64,000 nt of DNA from Diplocloster modestus (GCF_019042245.1 NZ_JAHQCX010000004.1:1-64000); one strand, 5' to 3'. Shown: positions 27,089 through 36,401, counted from the first letter of the stretch. The notes: generated by a model not told the origin, from the sequence alone. A program made the numbers and translations.

Positions 27089-28528
27089 CTATTTGGACAG
27101 GTCCTGCGTATTCTCCTCGCCTACGATGGAGATTACAGATTGAGAATAGTTCTCCAATGCTTTTGCGGGGTCATTTCCACACACAACGGAATTGACCATT
27201 TGAGATAGGAAGGTGGATACTTCCGAATACTTTTCATTGTGCGGCCGGTACTGTGCGTTTTGCAGCAGTTCTGTAGCTTCCTGCATAAACGGCCGTGCAG
27301 ACAGGTCCGCGTAGTTTGCAGCATCTGTTACATCTATGGTCGGCAGCTGACCGCACTCCATCATATAGGTAACTACCTGTTCTTTGTTATCCATCATAGC
27401 TGTGATAAAATCAAAAGCAAGTTCTTTCTCCTCAGAATGGGATGAAACAGACCATGCATAACCTCCGGACATCGTAACGCTTCCGCCCAGATCTCCATTT
27501 TGGGTAGGCATCGGGATCAAGGAAAGCGTTTTATCCCAATCCGCCCATTCAAAGCTTTGTCCGGCACTGTAAAACGCATTGGGGACTGCGGTTGACGTAA
27601 GTACCATGCCTAATTTTCCGTCTCTCATATACTCCATTGCATAATTCAAAGAGTTGGTATTCGTAACTTCAGAAGCGCTTCCGGTCAGTTCTTCCTGTAC
27701 CGTAGTCTGGAAAAATTCGAGGCTGGAGAGCATGTCCTTGCTTCTGATATTCCATTTTCCGGATTCCGTATCAAATAGGTGATCGTTGGTTCCGTACAAT
27801 ACCATTTCAAAAGTATTGATGCTGGTAGCCTCTGAAGTCTCCTCACAGGTATACCAGAAAGGAACTACTCCTTCACATTTTTCCTTAATCTGACGGCAGC
27901 CATCCAGCAGCTCCGCCCAGGTGGCAGGTTTCCAGTCTTTCGAAAGCCCGGCCTGTTCCAGTACCGCGGTGTTTGCCCAGATTCCTCTGGAATCCGTAGC
28001 CAGCGGGATACCATAAACCTTACCATCCATACCGGTTGCCGCTTCTTTACAAGCATCTATCACAGAGCCGTTGGACCAGGACTCCCAGCTTCCCAGATAT
28101 TCATCCAGCGGAGCCAGATAATTGGCTGCCGCATCCGCCGTCACCTGGAAGGAATCTTCATAGAAAATGTCAGGTGCTGTGCTTTCATCAGAGAGCTCCA
28201 GCGCCATCTTCGTAAAGTAATCCCCTTCCGTTCCTACATAGGGAATCAGTTCCAGCTCTACATTATCTTTCTGATCCCATTTGTCGTATGTATCCATTGC
28301 CCATTTGTGGATCCAGCCGTCTTCCTTAGCGTCTTCCCCGCTGGCATCCAGATATGCAAAGGTTATTTTCTTTTTATCACCGGACTGTCCGGAATCAGAA
28401 CTCTGCTCCGTGCCCGTACCGTTATTTGTGTTCGTATCAGTGCCCGCGCCGTCGTCCGACTTTCCACAGGCGGAAATTCCCAATACCGTCATACAAATTA
28501 CCAATAAAATACAAATTTGTTTTTTCAT
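27089..28528 (-). CDS. Extracellular sugar-binding lipoprotein
   Basis: Family 1 solute-binding protein, 479 residues, tethered outside the membrane. It has a lipoprotein signal (basic MKK, hydrophobic stretch, lipobox LGISAC with C21), a Ser/Thr/Asn/Gly-rich linker (about 22-52) and the two-lobed binding fold with FAYLDASG, DIFYEDSF and GVVPFWYTCEE segments. First gene of the transporter operon; it defines import specificity. A promoter overlapped by a palindrome lies about 130 bp upstream. The ligand is inferred from context only. Confidence 0.94.
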   Translation of the reverse strand: MKKQICILLVICMTVLGISACGKSDDGAGTDTNTNNGTGTEQSSDSGQSGDKKKITFAYLDASGEDAKEDGWIHKWAMDTYDKWDQKDNVELELIPYVGTEGDYFTKMALELSDESTAPDIFYEDSFQVTADAAANYLAPLDEYLGSWESWSNGSVIDACKEAATGMDGKVYGIPLATDSRGIWANTAVLEQAGLSKDWKPATWAELLDGCRQIKEKCEGVVPFWYTCEETSEATSINTFEMVLYGTNDHLFDTESGKWNIRSKDMLSSLEFFQTTVQEELTGSASEVTNTNSLNYAMEYMRDGKLGMVLTSTAVPNAFYSAGQSFEWADWDKTLSLIPMPTQNGDLGGSVTMSGGYAWSVSSHSEEKELAFDFITAMMDNKEQVVTYMMECGQLPTIDVTDAANYADLSARPFMQEATELLQNAQYRPHNEKYSEVSTFLSQMVNSVVCGNDPAKALENYSQSVISIVGEENTQDLSK

Positions 28529-28655
28529 AACCTTCCTTTTCCTTTCCTAATTACCCTTTTTTCATTCGACCACATGTCTATCTGTACCACTATTCGTAAT
28601 ATCTACTAATTTTCCGGTTTCCCTCCTTTTCAAAGTATTTAAATTTGATATGTAT

Positions 28656-28684
28656 ATGATATATCATTTTATATAACATGTCAA
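28656..28684 (-). promoter_or_regulatory. Transporter operon promoter with overlapping palindrome
   Basis: Minus-strand TTGACA (28679-28684), 17-bp spacer, TATCAT (28656-28661). The 12-bp perfect palindrome ATGATATATCAT (28656-28667) covers the -10 element, an ideal position for the locally encoded GntR/LacI-type repressor. Confidence 0.72.
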
Positions 28685-28738
28685 TATATTTTTCCATATT
28701 GTCCTATATATTTGTTTTATTCTATTCTCATATTTGTA

Positions 28739-28767
28739 TTGTCAATTTCAGGACTCTATGATAAAAT
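28739..28767 (+). promoter_or_regulatory. Beta-mannosidase promoter
   Basis: TTGTCA (28739-28744), 17-bp spacer, TAAAAT (28762-28767), 44 bp before the ATG. It diverges from the transporter promoter, about 55 bp away, so one bound repressor region could influence both. Confidence 0.7.
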
Positions 28768-28811
28768 ACTCGTAGGCGCTAGAAGCAATTCTGCGCAGGA
28801 AGGAGAAACCG

Positions 28812-31106
28812 ATGATACATAAAAAAATCGAACAGTTTTCTATGAAAGCTCATGATCCCTATACCCCGTTTTTGGGAAATTCTATGGAAACAGGGGAAGA
28901 ACTGTTAGGAGTCACAGACTGGATTCCCGCAAAAGTACCGGAAAGCGTATATAAAACGCTGCTAAGGGAGGGCTATATCGAAGATCCCTTCCTTGACCAG
29001 AATAGTTTAAAATGTGAATGGATCCCCAACCGCTGGTGGGAATACCGGGCGCATTTTCCGCTGCAAAGAAACGGCGGACGGCATTACCGGCTACGGATCG
29101 ATCATCTGGATTATACCGCACATCTGTGGTTTAATCACCAGCCCCTCGGAGACAGCACCAATTTATTTGTCCCATTTTGCAAAGATGTCACTCCATATAT
29201 TCAGGAAGATAACGAATTATCCGTTCTGATTGAGCACGCCCCCACGGAACACGGACAGATCGGCTATACGTCCAGGACCCATACCCAAAAACCCCGTTTC
29301 AATTACAAGTGGGACTGGTGTATGCGGTTGGTGAGCATCGGCATTGACAGCCCTGTATATATCGAAGAATTCGGCGATACCTCCATTGAATCCCTGCGGG
29401 CAGAACAAACCTTTGCAGATGACAATTCCTGTACCTTGTCCGGAGAGGTGGAGCTCTACGGATTCGAGGACAGCGAGCAGCAGCTCCTGCTGGAATTATC
29501 TCTTCACGGGGATACCGTAGCCAAACAGGAGCTTACGGTTCCCGTATCCTGCGGCTGCCATCATGCGTTTCCATTTTCCATGGATATCCCTTCCGCACAG
29601 CTGTGGTGGCCTAACGGCCATGGCGAACAGCCTCTGTACCAGCTGCGTGTCACCACGCGCAATGCAAGGGGCGAATGCTCTGATGAGAAGTCCTACTCGA
29701 TCGGCTTGCGTACGATCCGGCATCTGCCGAGTATCGGCGGCGCCAGGGACGCATTTCCCTACCGTATGCAGATAAACGGGAAAGACATTTATCTGAAAGG
29801 GGTTAACTATCTGCCGCCTGAGATGCAGCAGGCCGATATCACCCGGGACCGTCTCCGGCAGGTGATCCAGAATATTGCGGATGCCAATTGCAATCTCATC
29901 CGGGTGTGGGGCGGAGCTTACATCGGATCAGAAGATTTATACGATATCTGCGATGAGCTGGGCATATTGATCTGGCAGGAGTTTACACAGAGCAGTTCCG
30001 GGATTGACAATGTGCCGTCCAAAGATCCCTATTTTATGGCCCAGCTTGCGGAAACAGCGAAAGCGGCCGTGCCCAGGATCCGTACCCATCCGTCTCTGGC
30101 TCTGTACAGCGGCGGCAATGAACTGACGGATTTTGACGGGGTCCCGGCTACTTTTGAGGACGAGAACGTAGGAATGCTTCAAAAAATCGTGTCGGAAAAT
30201 GACAGCAGATACATGCTTCCCACTTCCGCTTCCGGACCAAACGAATTCCTGGATATCACTACCCCCGGGAAAAACCACGATGTCCACGGCCCCTGGAAAT
30301 ATGAAGGCACCACCCAGCACTATACTATATATAATCAATCGGACAGCCTGCTGCACAGCGAGTTCGGTGTAGACGGCATGGCGAACTACACTACCATGAA
30401 GCGATTCCTCTCCCCCGAAAACCTGGCCGTCACCAGCATGCGGGACAATCTGGTCTGGCGGCACCGGGGCGAATTGTGGGATACCTATGACAGAACCTGT
30501 CGGATATTCGGCACTTTTCCTCCGGAAGCCCTCCAGGAATTCATCATGTGCAGCCAATACATACAGGCCGAAGGTCTTCGCTATGCTCTGGAAGCAAACA
30601 GAAGGAGAGCTTTCCAGAACTGCGGAAGCATCATCTGGCAGTATAACGAACCCTGCCCGCATGTGTCCGGCACCAATCTGGAAGATTACTATGGGGAGAA
30701 AAAACTGGCCTACTATTTTGTAAGGAACGCCTTTCGTCCTCTCACCGCTTCCCTCCGATATGACAAGCTGCTGTTTACGTCCGGGGAAAACGTACCGCTG
30801 CAGGTAACTGTGCTCAACGATTCCGAGGCGTTTCACGGTGAACTATCGGTAACCGCAAAAACGGAAGAAGGACAGATATTATATCAACAGGACATACCAG
30901 TATCCGTACCGGAGAACAGGAATATTGCCCTCGAACCTTTTACCGTCACCATTCCAGATACGCGTGCGCTGTCTGTCACATTGAGTCTTACCGGAAAAGG
31001 TCCTGCGGTTGTCTCTCATTATATTTTGTTTGTGACGGGCGCAGATCAGATCGCAGATAAGGCAATAGCGGTCAGGGAATATCTCTCCTATATGGAGACT
31101 GTATAA
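28812..31106 (+). CDS. Beta-mannosidase, glycoside hydrolase family 2
   Basis: Intracellular exo-beta-mannosidase, 764 residues. The N-terminal jelly-roll has WIPAKVPESVY and WWEYRAHF; the TIM barrel begins at YLKGVNYLPP and carries NLIRVWGGAYIGSEDLYDIC and LIWQEFTQSS, both characteristic of beta-mannosidases rather than beta-galactosidases. The acid/base is Glu in SGGNELTD (E437) and the nucleophile Glu in LHSEFGVDGM (E517). AGGAAGGAG precedes the ATG by 6 nt. At 764 residues it is shorter than the usual 800-850, lacking part of the C-terminal Ig domains. Transcribed divergently from the transporter; with the alpha-mannosidase it would release mannose from both linkages. Confidence 0.92.
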   Translation: MIHKKIEQFSMKAHDPYTPFLGNSMETGEELLGVTDWIPAKVPESVYKTLLREGYIEDPFLDQNSLKCEWIPNRWWEYRAHFPLQRNGGRHYRLRIDHLDYTAHLWFNHQPLGDSTNLFVPFCKDVTPYIQEDNELSVLIEHAPTEHGQIGYTSRTHTQKPRFNYKWDWCMRLVSIGIDSPVYIEEFGDTSIESLRAEQTFADDNSCTLSGEVELYGFEDSEQQLLLELSLHGDTVAKQELTVPVSCGCHHAFPFSMDIPSAQLWWPNGHGEQPLYQLRVTTRNARGECSDEKSYSIGLRTIRHLPSIGGARDAFPYRMQINGKDIYLKGVNYLPPEMQQADITRDRLRQVIQNIADANCNLIRVWGGAYIGSEDLYDICDELGILIWQEFTQSSSGIDNVPSKDPYFMAQLAETAKAAVPRIRTHPSLALYSGGNELTDFDGVPATFEDENVGMLQKIVSENDSRYMLPTSASGPNEFLDITTPGKNHDVHGPWKYEGTTQHYTIYNQSDSLLHSEFGVDGMANYTTMKRFLSPENLAVTSMRDNLVWRHRGELWDTYDRTCRIFGTFPPEALQEFIMCSQYIQAEGLRYALEANRRRAFQNCGSIIWQYNEPCPHVSGTNLEDYYGEKKLAYYFVRNAFRPLTASLRYDKLLFTSGENVPLQVTVLNDSEAFHGELSVTAKTEEGQILYQQDIPVSVPENRNIALEPFTVTIPDTRALSVTLSLTGKGPAVVSHYILFVTGADQIADKAIAVREYLSYMETV

Positions 31107-31290
31107 AATTAGCCGTCTGCTTAGATAATGGAGCAGCTATGCTGCGACCCCTGCCAGGAGGGCATGTATTAAGGGATGCTGTAAAGTATAAGTTTCTTTG
31201 AGACCGGGTTAGGTAAAAAACTGTAAGTTTCTGCGAATCGGTTTCATGATGAGACAGCATGCTGCTGGCGCATGATACTGTGCCAACAAT

Positions 31291-31345
31291 GAAAATCCCC
31301 CTGCGCGATGGTACCCAATTGTTCCTATCCGCAGGGGGGTTTTCA
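31291..31345 (+). terminator. Terminator after the beta-mannosidase gene
   Basis: Long GC-rich stem (aaaatccccctgcg with its complement) around a loop of about 24 nt, ending in TTTT. It lies about 190 bp past the stop codon; the gap between contains no gene. Confidence 0.7.
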
Positions 31346-31441
31346 TCTACTTAATCAAGTACCTATTCCATTTTTATCCTTTTCCCCTCACCTTTGGAGC
31401 AGGACGAAACGGCTACGCCGCCGGAACGGAAAGGAATGTGA

Positions 31442-31571
31442 AAGAATGACCCATACAAAATCTCCGAGGAAATCATTAAGGACAATATGGAGTACGACCA
31501 CCTTACCGTGGACAACACCATGGTCCGGGAACATCTTGACGAGATTGTAGACCTCATGCTTGCGATCATAG
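31442..31571 (+). pseudogene. Fragment of a replication-initiator (DUF6017-like) protein
   Basis: The plus-strand frame reads KNDPYKISEEIIKDNMEYDH, then LTVDNTMVREHLDEIVDLML, resembling the C-terminal part of RepA-like proteins (DUF6017) of integrative elements in gut clostridia, where EYD and the DEIVELM helix are conserved. There is no start and the reading stops being family-like at about 31570, exactly where the antisense YhcG remnant begins. Broken piece of a mobile element; assignment by recall, moderate certainty. Confidence 0.45.
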
Positions 31572-31955
31572 TAGTTTACATACATCTGCATCTGACCAAT
31601 ATTCTGATGCTTCAATTCACCGATTTTTAAATCAAATAAAACAAAACAGCGGAGAATTCTATTAAAAAACACCAAATCTTTTTTCCAATTCAGTTTCTGA
31701 ATACTCCGGCAGTTCTGATAAACCTAAAAATTCTAACGCATATGGGTCTTTTATCAAATCCTGTGGTAATTCAATTATTTGTCCTTCTGTTGCCAGCTGT
31801 GCAACTGCTTTCCTGTTTTTGCTTAATGCCAGCCGTTCATACAAAGAACTATTAAACTGCCTTTTCAGCTCCGATAAACTCCAATCATTTTTTGCTGCCT
31901 CTATTTCATAAAAATGACTTTTCGTCACTGCCTCCGTCACCCGTATGTCAAGCAC
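31565..31955 (-). pseudogene. YhcG/DUF1016 PD-(D/E)xK nuclease remnant
   Basis: The upstream frame (31955 to 31662) gives SHFYEIEAAKNDWSLSELKR and ALEFLGLSELPEYSETELEK; the overlapping second frame gives FFNRILRCFVLFDLKIGELK and HQNIGQMQMYVNYYD. Both are consecutive segments of the DUF1016/YhcG nuclease family, with the catalytic-domain core between them deleted and a frame change at the join near 31670. The N-terminal domain is absent too. YhcG proteins are frequent passengers of mobile and defence islands. Non-functional here. Confidence 0.75.
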
Positions 31956-31981
31956 ACGACAAAAAATATAATTCTGAAAAG

Positions 31982-32028
31982 CAGAAAACCCAAGCTACCA
32001 AGATGGATTTGATAGCCTGGGTTTTCTG
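31982..32028 (-). terminator. Terminator after the serine recombinase remnant
   Basis: CAGAAAACCCA pairs with TGGGTTTTCTG with a second stem inside; T-rich sequence lies on both sides, so it could work in both directions. It follows the recombinase stop codon by 16 bp. Confidence 0.65.
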
Positions 32029-32043
32029 TTTTTGTATCTTCAA

Positions 32044-33141
32044 TTATTCAAAGAGGTCATGGACTTTGTAAACAATCTCAATGCGATTGTCGGGGAATAC
32101 ATACACCTTTTCGATCAGCAGATCGGTCAGCTCGGAGGTTAGAACATCCGCTGCCGCAATCGAGTGAGTAATCTCTTGTCGGCTGTTTTGGCGGGCCTGT
32201 TCTTCTCGCTTCAGCTTTGCCTGGGCGGTGACAGCAGCATAAGCATTTTTGACTTTCAGTATTTCTGCGTCATAAACAGCTTTCTCCGATTTATAAGTGT
32301 CCAGCTCGATCTGCCCCAGGAGATACCGTTCAAAGAGAGCTTGCTTCTGGTCCTTCAGGCTTCCAGCTGCTTCTCATACTCGGAGCATTTGGCAGCGGTG
32401 GCCTCCAGGTGAATGGTGCCGTCCTCATGTACGGGCAACAGGATTTCCAGCTGCTTTTTCAAAGTGAGGAGGACTGCTTCTTCCAGACCGGCAGCATCTG
32501 CCCGGACATCTCGGCAGCGGCTGTTTACATCGGCAGTAGAATGGCGGCACATATAAAACGGTCCCTTTTGGGCGATGCGGGAGAGTGTATGGTCGCAGCA
32601 GCCGCAATAGACCTTGCCTTTCAGTGGGTACTCCCTGTTTTTCCTGGTCGGCAAGGAAAACCGGCGCTGCACGGCCTGCAACTTTTCAAATAGTTCTTTG
32701 TCAACGATTGCCGGATGATGGTCGGGAATAATGAACCACTTGTCCTGGTCTTTCCTGCGGCTTCGCGTGCCGCCCACTTCGATGACTGCACGACGCCCGA
32801 TGACATAAGAACCGATATAGCGTTCGTCCTCCAGGATACGGAGAACCGTAGAATTACTCCAGCGGCCACGGGAGCGAGAGACATCGTGGTACTGCTGCCC
32901 ATGAGCTGCTTTGTATTCTCCAGGGGTCGGGATACCTCGCTTATACAGTTCTCTGGTAACGGCTGCCGCTCCAACGCCGGTTGCGGCAAGTTGGAAAATG
33001 AGCTGTACCACCGCAGCGGTTTCCGGGTTCGGTTCCATTCTGCCATCGGCGCTTTTGCGATACCCATAAGGGCAAACTTTGCTCGGTATTCGCCACGCTG
33101 CATTTGGTTGGTAACGCTGTCGCTCTCGCTGGAGCGATCAT
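32044..33141 (-). pseudogene. Large serine recombinase, broken
   Basis: The central frame (33038 to 32355) contains the recombinase domain (VTRELYKRGIPTPGEYKAAH, WSNSTVLRILEDERYIGSYV) and the zinc ribbon (VYCGCCDHTLSRIAQ, then MCRHS and SRCRDV) of site-specific large serine recombinases. A frameshift near 32357 moves the coiled-coil tail to another frame (DQKQALFERYLLGQIELDTY to IEIVYKVHDLFE, ending at 32044). A second shift near 33040 separates the PYGYRKS segment from upstream text, and the catalytic N-terminal domain with the nucleophilic Ser is missing. It is the relic of an integrative element. Confidence 0.85.
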
Positions 33142-33193
33142 CTGTGTAAGACAGACGAATGTAAGCTGTCGCCTGATATTTTATTGTACAACA

Positions 33194-33343
33194 TCATTCT
33201 TTATGTTCTGCCATGCCATGTGAAATTTGTATGACACCGTAAATTGGGCCAATAGGTTCGATAACTTCTATCGCCAGCGGCAACCCATCCACAATGGATG
33301 TTAGTCTTAATTTTTCAAATCTTGTATGAGTATTTCCTTCCAT
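33194..33343 (-). pseudogene. Alpha/beta hydrolase, 5' fragment only
   Basis: Forty-nine residues from an ATG with a good GAGGTAATGAT leader, starting 13 bp after the DegV stop codon. The sequence ends in IYGVIQISHGMAEHKE, the strand and oxyanion-loop start of serine aminopeptidase/monoacylglycerol lipase-like hydrolases (normally continued as RY and about 220 more residues). The reading stops exactly where the recombinase debris begins, so the gene was cut by insertion or deletion. It would have been the last gene of the DegV operon. Confidence 0.7.
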
Positions 33344-33356
33344 ATCATTACCTCAT

Positions 33357-34244
33357 TTAGTTGTTGCGAGCTTTCCCCCAAAAGAACAATGCTACAGTAC
33401 CTGGGCCAGTATGCGCTCCAATAATTGCACCGATCTGATAAATCCGAACCCCGCCGGGAATTCTTGGGAAGTTTTGGTTCAAAAGTTCCGCTGCTCGCAT
33501 GGCAAGCTCCGCACAGCCGGAATGCGCTATAAAACAAGATTCATTATAATTTTGACCATTGTCAGCCAGTAAGCACATTTTATCGTTCAAAGCAGCAATC
33601 GTCCGCTTCGTCCCTCTGATTTTTTCCCGTGGGATTAACCTTCCCTTCACATCCACATCCAACAAAGGGCAAATTCCCAACATTGTCCCTGCTATTCCGG
33701 CCGTTTTGGAGATTCTGCCGCCTCGAATATAGTATTTAAGATCACTGGAGAAGAACCAATGATTAACTCGTAGCTTGTTTTCTTGAACCCATCGCCATAA
33801 TTGCTCTATATCCATTCCTTCGTCTCGCAAGTCAGCTGATTTTTCTACAAGAAGCCCACTGCCAGCCGAGGCGGCTAAAGAGTCAACAAGATAAATCGTT
33901 CTGTCTGGATATTTATCTTCCAACTCGTTTTTTGCCATCTGTGCAGCATTCAATACACCAGTAATCCCGGATGATAAACAGATGTGTAACACATCTTTCC
34001 CTTGTGAAAGAAAAGTTTCAAAATATTGAGTGAATTCATAAGCGTTAATTTGGGCAGTTTTCGTACTGGCACCTTGTTCCATTTCACGGTAAAAGCTCTC
34101 CAAAGAGAGTGTTTCCCCAAAATCGTCTTGGTAAAAACGGCCATTTAATTCATAAGGATAACCGATGTAGGCGATGTGTCTTTGCTGAAGGTATGACTTT
34201 GTTAAATCTACTGTTGACTCACAGCTAAGTACATATTTGCTCAT
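33357..34244 (-). CDS. DegV family fatty acid-binding protein (second)
   Basis: FakB-type protein of about 295 residues. Recognisable parts are YVLSCESTVDLT near the start, TKTAQINAYEFTQYF (the Ser/Thr-rich ligand loop region), HICLSSGITGVLNAA, DSLAASAGSGLLV, YYIRGGRISKTAGIAG and the C-terminal GAIIGAHTGPGTVALFF, where the carboxylate-binding residues cluster. It follows a paralogue by about 18 bp and precedes the hydrolase fragment, forming one operon. The start at 34244 is preferred because an AAAGG element lies 10 nt upstream; a start 9 bases earlier touches it. A pair of adjacent DegV genes suggests two fatty acid specificities. Confidence 0.92.
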   Translation of the reverse strand: MSKYVLSCESTVDLTKSYLQQRHIAYIGYPYELNGRFYQDDFGETLSLESFYREMEQGASTKTAQINAYEFTQYFETFLSQGKDVLHICLSSGITGVLNAAQMAKNELEDKYPDRTIYLVDSLAASAGSGLLVEKSADLRDEGMDIEQLWRWVQENKLRVNHWFFSSDLKYYIRGGRISKTAGIAGTMLGICPLLDVDVKGRLIPREKIRGTKRTIAALNDKMCLLADNGQNYNESCFIAHSGCAELAMRAAELLNQNFPRIPGGVRIYQIGAIIGAHTGPGTVALFFWGKARNN

Positions 34245-34262
34245 TTTCCTCATACCTTTCTC

Positions 34263-35150
34263 TTATCTTTGATTTCCCCTATACACCAGCGCCAGTAGTC
34301 CAGGTCCTGTGTGAGCCCCAATAACCGGGCCGACGGATGCGGTATAGCATATTGCATCTGGAAATTGGGAAATAACTGTATCACAGAGCGATTTGACCTG
34401 CTCAGGAGATCCGCTGTAAACGATGGCCACAGACTTGGAAATCTGAGGATTCCACTGCTTCCTCATCTTGGTAATTAGTTCCAGCAATGCGCGCCTATTC
34501 CCACGTGGCTTTCCGGCCACCTCCAGTTTCCCCTCATTATCTAGTCGTAACAAGGGTTTGATTTGCAAAGCGGTACCGGCGACTGCTGACGCCGTGGATA
34601 CTCGTCCCCCTTGATGCAGATAAGATAGACCGTCTACCGTAAACCAATGACAGACCTGAAGACGATGTAGCTCAACCCAATCTGCCAGGTCGTCCAGCGA
34701 GAATCCCTCTCGTTTCTTTTTGGCTGCTTCCAGGACCAAGAATCCTTCACCTGGTGCAGCACACAGAGTGTCCACACAGCGTATTTTGCATTGCGGATAT
34801 TGCTCGGAAAGTATTTCAGCTGTCATTTCGGCATTTTGATACATCCCAGATAAACCGGATGAGAATCCGAGATATAAAATATCGTAGCCAAGATCAAGAA
34901 TTTTTGTAAATTCTGCCAGATAACATGAAGGATTGATTTGAGAGGTGGACGGTCTTTTCCCTTGCTTCAGCAACCTATAGAATTCCTGGTTGCTTAGATT
35001 CCCACCGGGCCCATAATTGTAAGAGACTCCTCCAACCACAACTTCCATGGGAAGAACCTGGACTTCAGGAAAATCTGCCACCAGGGAATCGGTTAAATCA
35101 GATGCGGCATCAGTAAGAATTTTGTATTGCAATGAACAGTTTTCAGACAT
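34263..35150 (-). CDS. DegV family fatty acid-binding protein (first)
   Basis: Paralogue of the downstream DegV, 295 residues. It shows KILTDAASDLT, the ligand loop STSQINPSCYLAEF, YLGFSSGLSGMYQNA, DTLCAAPGEGFLV, SYLHQGGRVSTASAVAG and GPVIGAHTGPGLLALVY. The start at 35150 has AAGGAG 10 nt upstream; a longer in-frame reading would overlap the alarmone synthetase remnant. It begins 4 bp after that gene's stop, so translation is probably coupled. In gut clostridia such proteins feed exogenous fatty acids to a FakA kinase; no kinase is in this window. Confidence 0.92.
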   Translation of the reverse strand: MSENCSLQYKILTDAASDLTDSLVADFPEVQVLPMEVVVGGVSYNYGPGGNLSNQEFYRLLKQGKRPSTSQINPSCYLAEFTKILDLGYDILYLGFSSGLSGMYQNAEMTAEILSEQYPQCKIRCVDTLCAAPGEGFLVLEAAKKKREGFSLDDLADWVELHRLQVCHWFTVDGLSYLHQGGRVSTASAVAGTALQIKPLLRLDNEGKLEVAGKPRGNRRALLELITKMRKQWNPQISKSVAIVYSGSPEQVKSLCDTVISQFPDAICYTASVGPVIGAHTGPGLLALVYRGNQR

Positions 35151-35154
35151 AACA

Positions 35155-35836
35155 TTATTTCTCCTTGTCTGTATATTCTCGTATCTGCAGCATTCGTTTA
35201 TCTGTATCTGCAATTGTATCGGCACAGTCTCGAAGCGCGTCAACTATTTCCACCCCCTTGGTGGATTTACTGTTGTACTTTATTTGGTGCTCCAGAGTTG
35301 CCCAAAAATTCATAGCCACCGTACGAAGCTGAATTTCAACTCGCATATATTCTTTTTTTGCAGAAAAATACGGGAACTTCCACTATCATGTGATAACTGC
35401 GATATCCGTTCGATTTCGGTTGAGAGATATAGTCTTTTATGGAAACCACTTTGATATCATCCTGCTGGGCAAGCGACTGGGCAACTATATTTATATCATC
35501 TAAAAAAGGACAAATTACTCTTACACCGGCAATATCATTTAACTGCGTGCGTAGCGCCTCAATGCTGGGAGTAATTCCTTTTCGGTTCAGCTTATTGATA
35601 ATGCTGGATGGTGCTTTTAATCGGCAGGTAATGGCCTCAATGCAGGCTCGTCCATTTTGAGCCACAAAATCTTGCTGGAGTATCTCCAGTTTTGTAGTAA
35701 TCTCTTTTGGTGCTGCCTGATATTTTCGCATCAGTTCGTTAAACTGAACAATGTGTGTGAGCAGATCATCTTTATGTGTAGAGAGATACTCCTGTAATTC
35801 TACCGATTCCTGCTTTGTCAAATTAGGATATTCCAT
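35155..35836 (-). pseudogene. Small alarmone (ppGpp) synthetase, frameshifted
   Basis: RelA/SpoT-type GTP pyrophosphokinase of the RelQ class, split in two frames. The first frame (35836 to 35336) holds CRLKAPSSIINKLNRKG, DIAGVRVICPFLDDI and QPKSNGYRSYHMIVEVPVF; the second (from about 35350) holds VEIQLRTVAMNFWATLEHQI, the Glu-x-Gln nucleotide-binding motif and C-terminal helices. The break falls in a run of seven A (about 35356-35362): removing one A restores an intact protein of about 227 residues. All catalytic motifs are present across the two pieces, so it may be a recent mutation, a phase-variable tract or a slippage site. It overlaps the flippase gene end and precedes the DegV genes. 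Confidence 0.8.
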
Positions 35837-36401
35837 GCTCCTCCCCCTGATTCGATGTGTGCATTGAGGTATTGGACCTTTCTCTTGTATACAAGCGCAG
35901 TCCGATTTTTTCTGTTACAAACGCACTAAGCAAAAATGGAACAAAATATGTGGAGAGCCGATAGAGAACAAGTACAGAAGATACATCTGCCGCATCCATG
36001 TAACAGGAAAACAACAGCAGAAAAGCTGCTTCTACTGAGCCCATTCCAGCAATATTAGGCAGAGCATTGGAAATAACATGGGCCAAAGCAGATAATGTCT
36101 GTATTTGAATAAGAGAAAAATAATCAATACCAATCGCTCTTATGCACAGGTATGGAATCGAATAGAGCCCCATCAACTTGATTGCGTTGATTCCTACCCC
36201 AACCAAGATTATATTTGGAGTGTGAAGCAAATCCCTTGCTCCCATATGTAGCGCATCCACTTGCTGTTTCCATTGAATCGCACGATCTGCCCACTTTGAA
36301 AGACTTTCTAATCGACAGATTCCTTTGCAGATGAACCGATAGAAATTTTCCCGTGTACATATCAGAATGAGCAATATAATGATAACAATACATATCAGCA
36401 T
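35823..36401 (-). CDS. YbhN/MprF-type flippase-like membrane protein, shortened
   Basis: Lysylphosphatidylglycerol synthase TM region (UPF0104) protein, only 192 residues where the family has about 300-350. The visible part is the C-terminal half: HTPNIILVGVGINAIKLMGL, a long hydrophobic region with LSALAHVISNALPNIAGMGS (the conserved P-G loop) and VEAAFLLLF, and about four to five helices. The ATG overlaps the stop of the preceding frame, but the missing N-terminal helices suggest a deletion. Function, if any, would be lipid movement across the membrane. It overlaps the start of the alarmone synthetase by 14 bp. Confidence 0.65.
   Translation of the reverse strand: MLICIVIIILLILICTRENFYRFICKGICRLESLSKWADRAIQWKQQVDALHMGARDLLHTPNIILVGVGINAIKLMGLYSIPYLCIRAIGIDYFSLIQIQTLSALAHVISNALPNIAGMGSVEAAFLLLFSCYMDAADVSSVLVLYRLSTYFVPFLLSAFVTEKIGLRLYTRERSNTSMHTSNQGEEHGIS

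Noticed and set aside
29937..30836. A 299-codon minus-strand frame opposite the beta-mannosidase gene
   Set aside because: Antisense shadow of a gene whose catalytic motifs are intact.
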